From contig JBAWVW010000012.1 in NCBI GenBank assembly GCA_037147055.1, positions 1 through 37,658 of the forward strand: 37,658 nt of DNA, written 5' to 3'. Origin of the DNA: Casp-actino8 sp037147055. GTDB taxonomy: Bacteria > Actinomycetota > Acidimicrobiia > Acidimicrobiales > Ilumatobacteraceae. The notes under the pieces are model-generated. The model was not told the DNA's origin, made no database searches, and was given only the letters and a program-made list of their open reading frames with translations. Below are positions 26,765 to 33,788 of this stretch, in pieces (position 1 is the first letter of the stretch; every line of letters starts with the position of its first letter). The position numbers and the translations under genes were made by a program.

Positions 26765-27544
26765 ATGACGACACCCACTCGAGCCAAAGTCATCGCTAAA
26801 GAGCAAGGTTTAGAACTTCCATCCTGCTGGAAAGACGTCAATGACGCCCTCGCCGCTGGCATTGATCGCTTGATTTTGTTCGGGCCTCCAGGAACTGGCA
26901 AGACCTTCGCTGGGCTCAACGTCGGCGATGTCGAGGGTGGAGCATTTCGTCTAATATGTAACGAGGACATGACTGCTGCCGATGTCACTGGCCACTTCAT
27001 GCCGACAGCTAACGGAACATGGAAATGGCTTGACGGAAGTGTGCTCAAAGCTTGGCAAGGAGATGGCATTCGTGGTGGTCGGATCGTCGCCGACGAAATT
27101 GATCGTGCCTCAGGTGATGTGCTCTCTTTATTGCTGAATATGTTCGACAATCGTGAAAGTGCTTCCTGGCAGCACCCTGATTCCGGCAAAGTTTTCAAAC
27201 CCTTGAGCGGCTTCTCGGTCATCATGACAACCAATATTGAAAATATGCGCGACCTACCAGTCGCTTTGCGTGACCGTTTCCCGATCGCCATTCGTATCGA
27301 CCGACCCCACCCTGGAGCGCTGGCACAACTCTCCCCATATTTACGAGCCCCTGCCGCAGCAGCTGTTGACGCAGATAAGGAACGTCGCTTTAGCGTTCGC
27401 TCATTCATGGCATTTGACCAATTGGTCAAGCAGGGCCTGACTGTCGAGCGGGCGGCCGGCCTGGTCTTCGGCAAATTTGCCACGGACATCTTGGATGCAT
27501 TGCTCATTGACAAGGTCTCAGTCACAGCAGCGAAGGCATCTTGA
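26765..27544 (+). CDS. MoxR-type AAA+ ATPase
   Basis: A 259-residue AAA_5/MoxR-like ATPase. Walker A is GPPGTGKT (40-47), Walker B is RIVADEID (Asp110, Glu111), sensor 1 is in TTNIEN (Asn157), and the arginine-finger region is ALRDRF (Arg169, Arg171). ICNEDMTAADVTGHF is a typical pore-proximal loop that couples to substrates. MoxR ATPases act with VWA proteins as chaperones or metal inserters (as in RavA-ViaA or NorQ-NorD) and also in prokaryotic conflict systems. The start is the ATG at 26765 with AAAGGGA upstream; the frame opens earlier at 26609 inside the VWA gene, but that stretch is low in character. The stop overlaps the next start (TGATG). Confidence 0.87.
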   Translation: MTTPTRAKVIAKEQGLELPSCWKDVNDALAAGIDRLILFGPPGTGKTFAGLNVGDVEGGAFRLICNEDMTAADVTGHFMPTANGTWKWLDGSVLKAWQGDGIRGGRIVADEIDRASGDVLSLLLNMFDNRESASWQHPDSGKVFKPLSGFSVIMTTNIENMRDLPVALRDRFPIAIRIDRPHPGALAQLSPYLRAPAAAAVDADKERRFSVRSFMAFDQLVKQGLTVERAAGLVFGKFATDILDALLIDKVSVTAAKAS

Positions 27545-28887
27545 TGGATTTGCGTCATGCCATGCCCGAGTGGCTGACGCGCCTCGATCGCGATGCCGCC
27601 CCTTGGGTTGTTGTCGCTGGAAAGGCGCAACGAGGCGAAGCATTCACTGATTTGGTGGCGCATCGTATGCAGGTACCCATGGGAGCCGATGAAACATCGC
27701 GTTGCATCCGTGCTCACGAAATGATGCACGCCAAGGTCAGCCCAACTGCGGTGACCGTGCCTAGCGATCTCGGTCATCTATCGCCCAGCACTTTGATTGT
27801 GGCCGAAGAGTTTCGAGTCAATATGTTGGTCGGATCTGCGGGCTTTCCTGTCATGAAATATTTGGCTGACGGGAGCGAAAAACGTACAGGTGAACGACTC
27901 GCTGTCAACAAAGATTGGAATGAAACTGTCCACATGTTGGCTGCTACGTCGGGCACGAAAGCATTCTCTGGTCTGCTCGCTGGCGTCAAGTTGGTGCAAC
28001 CACTTTGGATTCCAACATTGAGTGAACTCAATCGCCAATTACAAAAATTATGGAGGAAACATACTCGGGATGGCACGGCTGCAGTTGCTTCAACTGAACC
28101 CAGCGATGATGTGACCGAGGGATGGGGCTTCACTATTTTGGCCGCCCAACTCATTCATCGGGCGCTGATTTCTGAAACATCAGATGACCCAGTCCCGCCC
28201 GATCCCGCCCGTTTAGGCGGTGCGGGCGCATCCGAAGTGGGCAAGTTCGCGGAGATTCTTGAACTGCATCTTGACCGACCAAATCGCGTCAACGGTTTTC
28301 TTGGTCGTCGCAAGCGTGCTTCGAATATCGGACGTCATCCGCGACATCTTGAAAGACTCCTGACCGATCCAGAAAGGCGCATCTTTGATCGACGAGAGCG
28401 ATGCCCAGGCGGAGTTGTCCTGATTGATCAATCTGGCTCAATGCAACTCAACGAGGATGATCTCTGGAGAGTCATCAATGCTGCTCCTGGCTGTGTCATC
28501 ATCGGATATAGCCATGCACCCCACACCGTCGAGACCCCAAATATTTGGGTTCTAGCGGACCGTGGGGCCGTCACTGACAAAGTTCCGCCGGGCAATGGGG
28601 GCAATGGCGTGGATGGACCGGCGCTTGAGTTCGCCCTCAAGAAGCGCAAGAACCGCGAACCAATGATTTGGATTTGCGATGGCCATGTCACCGATGGATC
28701 CGACCAATACGAATCAGATTTGACAGAAGAGTGCGGGCGCTTAGTTGCCCTCCACGACATACATCAAGTGGCAGACCTGGAAACAGCGATTCACGCGCTG
28801 ACCCTTGCTGCTCGCGGCAAAAAACTAACGGCCGCAGCTGTTGGTCCGATAGCGGCAACTAAGGCTTGGCGAACGACCCATAACTGA
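27544..28887 (+). CDS. HExxH metallopeptidase-like and VWA fusion protein (DUF2201 type)
   Basis: A 447-residue protein. The N-terminal part has a zinc-peptidase HExxH (HEMMH, residues 58-62) followed about 25 residues on by AEEFRVN, which resembles the conserved ADxxVN downstream of HExxH in the putative metallopeptidase domain linked to DUF2201. The C-terminal part is a VWA domain with DQSGS (295-299) and a CDG motif (Asp379); it resembles the VWA-like DUF2201 domain. Between them are an acidic linker and a basic stretch (GRRKRA). The start ATG shares bases with the ATPase stop (TGATG), so the pair is translationally coupled. The likely role is a substrate-recruiting or proteolytic partner of the ATPase; enzymatic activity is unproven. 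Confidence 0.75.
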   Translation: MDLRHAMPEWLTRLDRDAAPWVVVAGKAQRGEAFTDLVAHRMQVPMGADETSRCIRAHEMMHAKVSPTAVTVPSDLGHLSPSTLIVAEEFRVNMLVGSAGFPVMKYLADGSEKRTGERLAVNKDWNETVHMLAATSGTKAFSGLLAGVKLVQPLWIPTLSELNRQLQKLWRKHTRDGTAAVASTEPSDDVTEGWGFTILAAQLIHRALISETSDDPVPPDPARLGGAGASEVGKFAEILELHLDRPNRVNGFLGRRKRASNIGRHPRHLERLLTDPERRIFDRRERCPGGVVLIDQSGSMQLNEDDLWRVINAAPGCVIIGYSHAPHTVETPNIWVLADRGAVTDKVPPGNGGNGVDGPALEFALKKRKNREPMIWICDGHVTDGSDQYESDLTEECGRLVALHDIHQVADLETAIHALTLAARGKKLTAAAVGPIAATKAWRTTHN

Positions 28888-28943
28888 ATTGAGAACTTCC
28901 AGATTCACCGCACAAAATGATTCCCACCAAACGTTAGGAGAAT

Positions 28944-30149
28944 ATGAGCAAAAAACAAACCCCACAAATGCCCGCTGTTTCATTCAAAATAGCGGCCGCA
29001 GAATTTGAGTTACTGGCGGCATTCATGGCCCCGCTTCGATTTGATGAATCCGAAGGAGAGTCAATCTGGGTGACATCAATGGGTGGATCACGGCGTGATT
29101 GGATCGTCACCACTGCGGGCGTCACCGTCGTTGTCGGCAGTCATGAAGCCGAGGTGCAGCGTTGGGGCATGACCCCGGATCAGAGTTGGGCGTTCCCGAT
29201 CCCCGAGCACGTCTTAGTGACCATGGGTAAATTTATTCAAAATTCGCAAGAGTTGACAATCACCCTCAGCGATCAGCGAGTCACTTTGAGCAGCGATCTG
29301 TTTTCGATGAACATCTCTCAGAACCCACTGGCGACTCGCCCGCCTCTCGTACCAACGACAGAGTCGCTATGCACAGCAACTGTTGACGCCACAGGATTAT
29401 GGACAATGCTCTCGGCCGCCCGCGTCTGGCCAACAGGAGCCAAAGCCGAAGGCATGAATACGCCGCTGCGTTGTCACCTTGATTTCGCAACTAATCAACT
29501 TGTCTTTAATGCCGATTGGACAATCGTTGAGGCAGGCGTTCATGAGTATCGCATGCCTGCCGAATTCGGCCCAGTCAGCGCGGGGGTGCATCTATCACCG
29601 TTCAATATCCCGCATACGGCAATTCTCAGCGTGCTGCGAAATCCTGGCACGCTCGCAGAGATCGGCAATATTGAATTCCATGTTGCCCCCGAAGGCGTCG
29701 ACCATCTCATGATCTGTGGCGAAAATTGGAGTTTGTATTTCCCAACAATCGCCAACGTTGAACAATGGGGCCATGACCTTGATGAGGTCATCGGGGACAT
29801 CGCATACGTTTGGAAAGACTGCAGTCTGATCAAAATGTTTTACCCAGATCTTGAACAGGGCGAAATCTCCCTCAGCGCTCTTCCCAATGAATCCCGCTAT
29901 GGGCTATACAAATATCGCGTCTCGTATCAGGTTCTGGACGATGTGGTACCCACGCTTGCCTTGTACAGCGAACTCGATGCCATCAATGAAGTATCGGCTG
30001 GATGCCGCGTCGTTATTGAAGGTACGCGGGTACTTGCGGTTGCTGATCTCACACAGGAGAACTACCTGCATTTGAACTCACATATTGAAGCCTTCGCCAG
30101 CAATGTCGCAGGACTTGGCCCGATTTTGTCAGCCATTTCATTGTCCTAG
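28944..30149 (+). CDS. Unknown protein with sliding-clamp-like layout
   Basis: A 401-residue soluble protein with no family I recognise by sequence. The chain is mostly predicted beta strand, and its order resembles DnaN: a first unit ending LSSDLFSMNISQNPLATRPPL (near residues 113-133), where DnaN has a strand and then dFPxL; a second unit from TVDATGLWTMLSAARVW through LVFNADWTIVEAGVHEYRM, matching the helix plus ATDGHRLA segment; then SPFNIPHTAILSVLRNP and GENWSLYFPTI, matching the helix plus sklvdgrFPdy segment. A third unit is less clear, and the C-terminal MPMRL-like strand is missing. Clamp fold is inference at modest confidence. AGGAG precedes the ATG by six bases. It follows the metallopeptidase/VWA gene by 56 bases. 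Confidence 0.6.
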   Translation: MSKKQTPQMPAVSFKIAAAEFELLAAFMAPLRFDESEGESIWVTSMGGSRRDWIVTTAGVTVVVGSHEAEVQRWGMTPDQSWAFPIPEHVLVTMGKFIQNSQELTITLSDQRVTLSSDLFSMNISQNPLATRPPLVPTTESLCTATVDATGLWTMLSAARVWPTGAKAEGMNTPLRCHLDFATNQLVFNADWTIVEAGVHEYRMPAEFGPVSAGVHLSPFNIPHTAILSVLRNPGTLAEIGNIEFHVAPEGVDHLMICGENWSLYFPTIANVEQWGHDLDEVIGDIAYVWKDCSLIKMFYPDLEQGEISLSALPNESRYGLYKYRVSYQVLDDVVPTLALYSELDAINEVSAGCRVVIEGTRVLAVADLTQENYLHLNSHIEAFASNVAGLGPILSAISLS

Positions 30150-30153
30150 TTCG

Positions 30154-30186
30154 CATGTGACGGTCCCAAAGGCTGCATTTCACCTG
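30154..30186 (+). promoter_or_regulatory. Conserved upstream element, copy B (before membrane protein gene)
   Basis: CATGTGAC (30154-30161), 17 bases, then TTCACCTG (30179-30186), matching copy A at 25774-25808. The element begins five bases after the stop of the clamp-like gene. A short ACCTG...CAAGGT stem followed by seven T (about 30182-30201) overlaps its right half and could also terminate the upstream transcript, so part of this copy may serve two roles. Confidence 0.5.
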
Positions 30187-30281
30187 TTCACAAGGTTTTT
30201 TTCAGGCATCCACCACCCTGTGGCAAACGTCTCATAGGTTCCCTTTCGCCGCCGCAAGACGGCACTACTGAAGGAGAAAAT

Positions 30282-30590
30282 ATGTATACAGTTGCAGCAC
30301 TTATTGTTATGGCAATCCTGCTTGAAGCAGTGATGACAGTACTTCATTCCGTCCTGGGCACCGTTGGTCTCGGCGACACCATCAAGAAGCTCCCGATCAT
30401 CGGAGCAAACCTCACACTGGGTATTTCGATCCTCATCGTGTTGTTGCTCAAGGCGTATCCATTGCAAGCTTGGAACGTCTCATGGACTGAGGACTGGAAG
30501 AACATGGTTGTTAACGGAGCCGTCATTTGCGGCATGATTCCGCTCAAGGACGCAGTGTTCGGTGCAATTTCAAAGGGCATGCGGGCTTAA
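30282..30590 (+). CDS. Small membrane protein, unknown (holin-like size)
   Basis: A 102-residue protein with two clear membrane helices (about residues 2-28, YTVAALIVMAILLEAVMTVL; and 42-60, ANLTLGISILIVLLLKA) and a possible third near 76-92 (VVNGAVICGMIPLKDAVFG). AAGGAG lies eight bases before the ATG, an excellent ribosome site. The size and helix pattern recall phage holins and small pore or stress proteins, but no motif proves that. It shares a conserved upstream element with the VWA gene at 25906 and is followed by a strong hairpin, so it marks the 3' end of the cluster. Confidence 0.75.
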   Translation: MYTVAALIVMAILLEAVMTVLHSVLGTVGLGDTIKKLPIIGANLTLGISILIVLLLKAYPLQAWNVSWTEDWKNMVVNGAVICGMIPLKDAVFGAISKGMRA

Positions 30591-30622
30591 GCCCTCACCC
30601 ACAGTTTTAACTACTTAGACGC

Positions 30623-30658
30623 AGGGGTCGGCTCACGGGAAACCGGAAGCCGGCCCCT
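30623..30658. terminator. Hairpin between convergent genes
   Basis: AGGGGTCGGCT (30623-30633) pairs with AGCCGGCCCCT (30648-30658), an 11-pair stem with one G-T wobble. Outer GACGC (30618-30622) can pair with GCGTC a little beyond, around a GTTTC bulge. It sits between the membrane gene (plus) and the DUF2855 gene (minus), so it probably serves both directions. TTTCGCGTCCC follows, a trailer also seen after the hairpin at 36686-36717. Confidence 0.75.
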
Positions 30659-30673
30659 GTTTCGCGTCCCGGG

Positions 30674-31789
30674 TCAGTGCATCGAGCAGATATGACCGAC
30701 GCTGGGGTCAACTCGTCCAGCCAGCAGGTCTTGGAATAAGGCTTCAACCCCAGACGGTCCAGAAGTCGGAGCAACCTGCAACCACGGCGCAGTCCCTTCC
30801 GAGAAACGGTTCCACGCCTCACTCACCCGCTGATCAAGTCCTGCGCGACCCCACTCTTTGTTTCGTAGGGCTATTTGGGTCGGGGCAAAAAAGGGCTGAG
30901 GTTTGGGGCCGGCCAGCGACCTCCCTGGGACTCGGGCTCGTGCATCCCAATGTGTTCCGCCGACCGCCAGGCTGTACGCCAGATCCTCCCCATAATGCTC
31001 ATGTACTCCCCAGGTCACAGCACTATCTCCGGCGACATCGACATAGGCACAGATATCTGCCGCAGTCCCAGAAGGTAAATCACTCATCATGTCGTACGTC
31101 ACCACTCGGTGATAACAGTCCAAGGACCGAACAAAATCAGCATTTTTTGACGATGTCAACCCAACAACGCTCACTCCAGGACGGCGTGCCAAAAGATGCG
31201 CCGTTCCAATCGCGGTCTTACTTGAAGCACTAGAAATCACGACCGATGCAACGCTATTGGGATCGCTTTCCAGCACATTTTGCCCCAAGACATCATCCAC
31301 CATGAACGAAGTCATAAATAATGGCCACAACACCATGTGCTGAGCCTCACGGTCGGGGTGATAAATCGGATCTTGATCAGTGAATACGTAGCGGTTGTAG
31401 GCCGCAGCCATAGGTGCACGATGCTCCGACATATCCACAAAACTCCGCTCGTCAAGACGACCCACCTTGACAACGAGTTGATTGCTCATCGGGAGAAAGC
31501 CGTAGATTCGCCGCCCGACTGGCAGGTCTGGCACACGAGTTTCAATGACTTCGGCAAAGCCCCACACAGGAATCCGCCCCCAAGGAGTCTCGGCGTCTGG
31601 TGCACCTGGAAAGAAATTCCAATATCCCATTGCGTCGCCGAATACGCCGTAGGTGATGTTATTGCTTGTCAGCGCAAAGGCCTCAACGCGCAGTCGAACT
31701 TCGCTATCTTGAAGAACAACTTCAGGCTCAGAGTGGATACGCGATCTACTAATGTGCTGACGATCAACTTCAATAGTGGTAACAGACAT
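30674..31789 (-). CDS. DUF2855 family protein (MDR-like fold)
   Basis: A 371-residue member of the DUF2855 family, which resembles quinone-oxidoreductase/medium-chain reductase proteins. The ALTSNNITYGVFGDAMGYWNFFP segment near residue 38 and VISSASSKTAIGTAHLL near 200 (a Rossmann-like phosphate-binding turn) are family landmarks. The true substrate is unknown. I start at the ATG at 31789, preceded by GGGAG at suitable spacing; the frame is open up to 31834, but the extra 15 codons overlap the upstream gene. It follows the SCO6745-like gene by 19 bases, so the two probably form an operon. Confidence 0.82.
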   Translation of the reverse strand: MSVTTIEVDRQHISRSRIHSEPEVVLQDSEVRLRVEAFALTSNNITYGVFGDAMGYWNFFPGAPDAETPWGRIPVWGFAEVIETRVPDLPVGRRIYGFLPMSNQLVVKVGRLDERSFVDMSEHRAPMAAAYNRYVFTDQDPIYHPDREAQHMVLWPLFMTSFMVDDVLGQNVLESDPNSVASVVISSASSKTAIGTAHLLARRPGVSVVGLTSSKNADFVRSLDCYHRVVTYDMMSDLPSGTAADICAYVDVAGDSAVTWGVHEHYGEDLAYSLAVGGTHWDARARVPGRSLAGPKPQPFFAPTQIALRNKEWGRAGLDQRVSEAWNRFSEGTAPWLQVAPTSGPSGVEALFQDLLAGRVDPSVGHICSMH

Positions 31790-31808
31790 CGCAGTAGTCT
31801 CCCACAAG

Positions 31809-32684
31809 TTAAGCGGTATCGGGGCGGCGCTCACGTGCTGCGGGCATCCAGTTCGGGCCGGCCGTTACATCAATGCGGCCCAGCAACCTTTCACCGATGG
31901 GCTCAACGAGATGTAGGAACTGCTTCGTGTTCGTTAACCCCAACGATTCCCATGCCCGCTGGCAGATGTCATTGGTGCGTTCTTCGATCAGTTCACGTAC
32001 CGCTAATCCCGCCGTGGAAACAACTCCATTGTCAGCCAGACCTCTGTTTTCAAGATCGGCAAAAGCATGCGTGATCGCATCAGCATCGGCTCCGCGACTT
32101 TGGGCGATCCACCCGCCGTAGTTGAGATGAGCATCATGCAAGATTCCAGCTTGGACGCGTGAAATATTTTCCGAAGTCAGAACGGCGAAGTGAGTATCAC
32201 CGCGCCATTCTCGAATGCAGTTCACAGCTAACCACGCAGAGACCAATAAGTCTTCATCTCGTGGGGCTTGACGATGCGCGGCGAAGCACACGCGCCCCGA
32301 TTCAGGCAGGCCATCGGCGACTCGCCATAGGTCTGTCTGAAGGGCAGCGAGACCTTCGCAAATTTCTGGCACATACTGACGCAAGCCCTCGCCGACTGCT
32401 CGATTGCGAGCCGCAAAAATCTCTTGCCATGATGTGTGCTGATTCGCCAAAGTCACTGCAAACTCAATGAAATCAGCCCGAATCGAATAAAAGGCAGCGG
32501 ATACAGCCTGATTCCCAGCGGGCAACAAGGGGGCTCCACGACTCGCCACGTAATACCCGACTCCATTGGGTATCCCCAGGCTCGTATATAGCTCAATCGC
32601 TCGAGGATCCCAATAGATCCAGCCGATGAGACGGTGCGATGCGAATGCACTTCGCCGAGTGAGTTCTATCCAATCCGTTGTCAC
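31809..32684 (-). CDS. SCO6745-family (SalK-like) helical protein
   Basis: A 291-residue, mostly helical protein. The REWRGDTHFAVL motif (about residues 158-169), a preceding FAAHRQAPR region and a C-terminal MarR-like part (RGLADNGVVSTAGLAVRELIEERT) match the SCO6745 family of actinobacteria, which includes SalK-like proteins. The molecular role of the family is unknown; the C-terminal part suggests a winged helix, so a ligand-responsive regulator is possible. It is the first gene of the pair with DUF2855. The interval to the ABC permease end is only 29 bases. Confidence 0.72.
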   Translation of the reverse strand: MTTDWIELTRRSAFASHRLIGWIYWDPRAIELYTSLGIPNGVGYYVASRGAPLLPAGNQAVSAAFYSIRADFIEFAVTLANQHTSWQEIFAARNRAVGEGLRQYVPEICEGLAALQTDLWRVADGLPESGRVCFAAHRQAPRDEDLLVSAWLAVNCIREWRGDTHFAVLTSENISRVQAGILHDAHLNYGGWIAQSRGADADAITHAFADLENRGLADNGVVSTAGLAVRELIEERTNDICQRAWESLGLTNTKQFLHLVEPIGERLLGRIDVTAGPNWMPAARERRPDTA

Positions 32685-32713
32685 CTAATAAGCATGACAT
32701 AGAGATCGCTATA

Positions 32714-33742
32714 TCAAGTTGTCTGAACCTTGCGCTTGCGCATCTTGGCAAGGCCCTTTTGGCTCGCCAAGGAAACTGCAATGATCAGCGTCGTACCTTG
32801 GAACATGGGGTTCACCCAATAGGAGTCAGTTCCAACAACAAGTTGCAGACCCTTGATTCCGAAGGCCAATGCATACAACGCAATGAATGTGCCGGCCACA
32901 TTCGGGCGACCCTTCAGTTGTGACGCACCAAAGAACACTGCGGCGATCGCCGGAAACAAATAGTTGGGACCAGTCGCCGCGGTGAACAAGCCGACCTTGG
33001 CACTAAACACAATGCCCGCAACCCCTGCCAAGAATGACGAGGCGATCAACGAACCCCAGACCATTCGGTCAGTCTTGACACCGGCCAAACGCGCTGCCTC
33101 TGGATTGCCGCCTGTGGCATAAATGAAACGTCCGACTGGTGTGTGTTCCAGCACATACCAGATGATGATTCCTGCCACAGCGAGGTAGAAAAAGACCACT
33201 GGAATACCGAAGTATTGATTCCGTCCGAATTTCACGAAAGTTTTTGAGAAGACATCAGTGATCTGACGATTGAAGGAAATCTTCAACACAACTGCGCTGA
33301 TCACTTGTCCCAAGCCCAGAGTTGCAATAAAGGAGTTGACCTTCAGTTTGACCACGATAAACCCTGAGACAGCGCCGATCAAGGTGCACACCACAAGGGT
33401 AATGACTGCCGCAACACCTACTGGCATGTTAAATGAGCGCGCTTTCTCATCGGACAAGAAGCACATCGTCACAACCGACATTGACATCACAGCACCGATT
33501 GACAAGTCAAACGTTGCTGCACAGAACGGCACCAGGAAAGCCAGAGCCAAAATACCAGTGCTGACATTTTCGCCCAAGACCAACTTGGCGCTGGTCATAC
33601 TCAGAAAGGTGTCAGGTTTCCATAATCCAAAAATGATCATGAACGCTCCCCAAAGATACAGAGCACTAAAGCGATCCAATCCGAGGCGGTTCAATAAAGA
33701 TCTTTTCGGGGCCATTAACACCCCTGATTCACTAGTCGACAT
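32714..33742 (-). CDS. Sugar ABC transporter permease, ribose class
   Basis: A 342-residue integral membrane protein of the RbsC/XylH/BPD_transp_2 family with about ten helices. Landmarks are FCAATFDLSIGAVMSMSVV (the conserved DLSvG motif), VNSFIATLGLG, and GRFIYATGGNPEAARLAGV, the cytoplasmic loop that contacts the ATPase. The start is the ATG at 33742 with AAAGGA seven bases upstream. It ends a two-gene operon with the ATPase; the binding protein is divergent on the other side. The sugar cannot be read from sequence: ribose, xylose, galactose or inositol are possible. Confidence 0.9.
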   Translation of the reverse strand: MSTSESGVLMAPKRSLLNRLGLDRFSALYLWGAFMIIFGLWKPDTFLSMTSAKLVLGENVSTGILALAFLVPFCAATFDLSIGAVMSMSVVTMCFLSDEKARSFNMPVGVAAVITLVVCTLIGAVSGFIVVKLKVNSFIATLGLGQVISAVVLKISFNRQITDVFSKTFVKFGRNQYFGIPVVFFYLAVAGIIIWYVLEHTPVGRFIYATGGNPEAARLAGVKTDRMVWGSLIASSFLAGVAGIVFSAKVGLFTAATGPNYLFPAIAAVFFGASQLKGRPNVAGTFIALYALAFGIKGLQLVVGTDSYWVNPMFQGTTLIIAVSLASQKGLAKMRKRKVQTT

Positions 33743-33788
33743 ATGTCTTCCTTTCACTTCACATTTTGTTTGGGACGAATTTCAATCA

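Noticed and set aside
26740..27777. Long minus-strand open frame (345 residues) opposite the MoxR ATPase gene
   Set aside because: It is rich in Ser, Arg and Pro without domain character and is fully antisense to a gene with intact Walker motifs; a shadow frame.
30162..30201. Copy B of the shared element as only a terminator
   Set aside because: A short stem and seven T could terminate the upstream gene, but the match to copy A in order and distance to the start codon is not explained by a terminator alone.
25714..30673. Integrated prophage or transposon
   Set aside because: No integrase, transposase, terminal repeats, capsid or tail genes are seen, and base composition does not visibly change at the borders.
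31337..32074. Plus-strand open frame of 245 residues
   Set aside because: Antisense to the DUF2855 and SCO6745-family genes, both of which have family motifs; no ribosome site.
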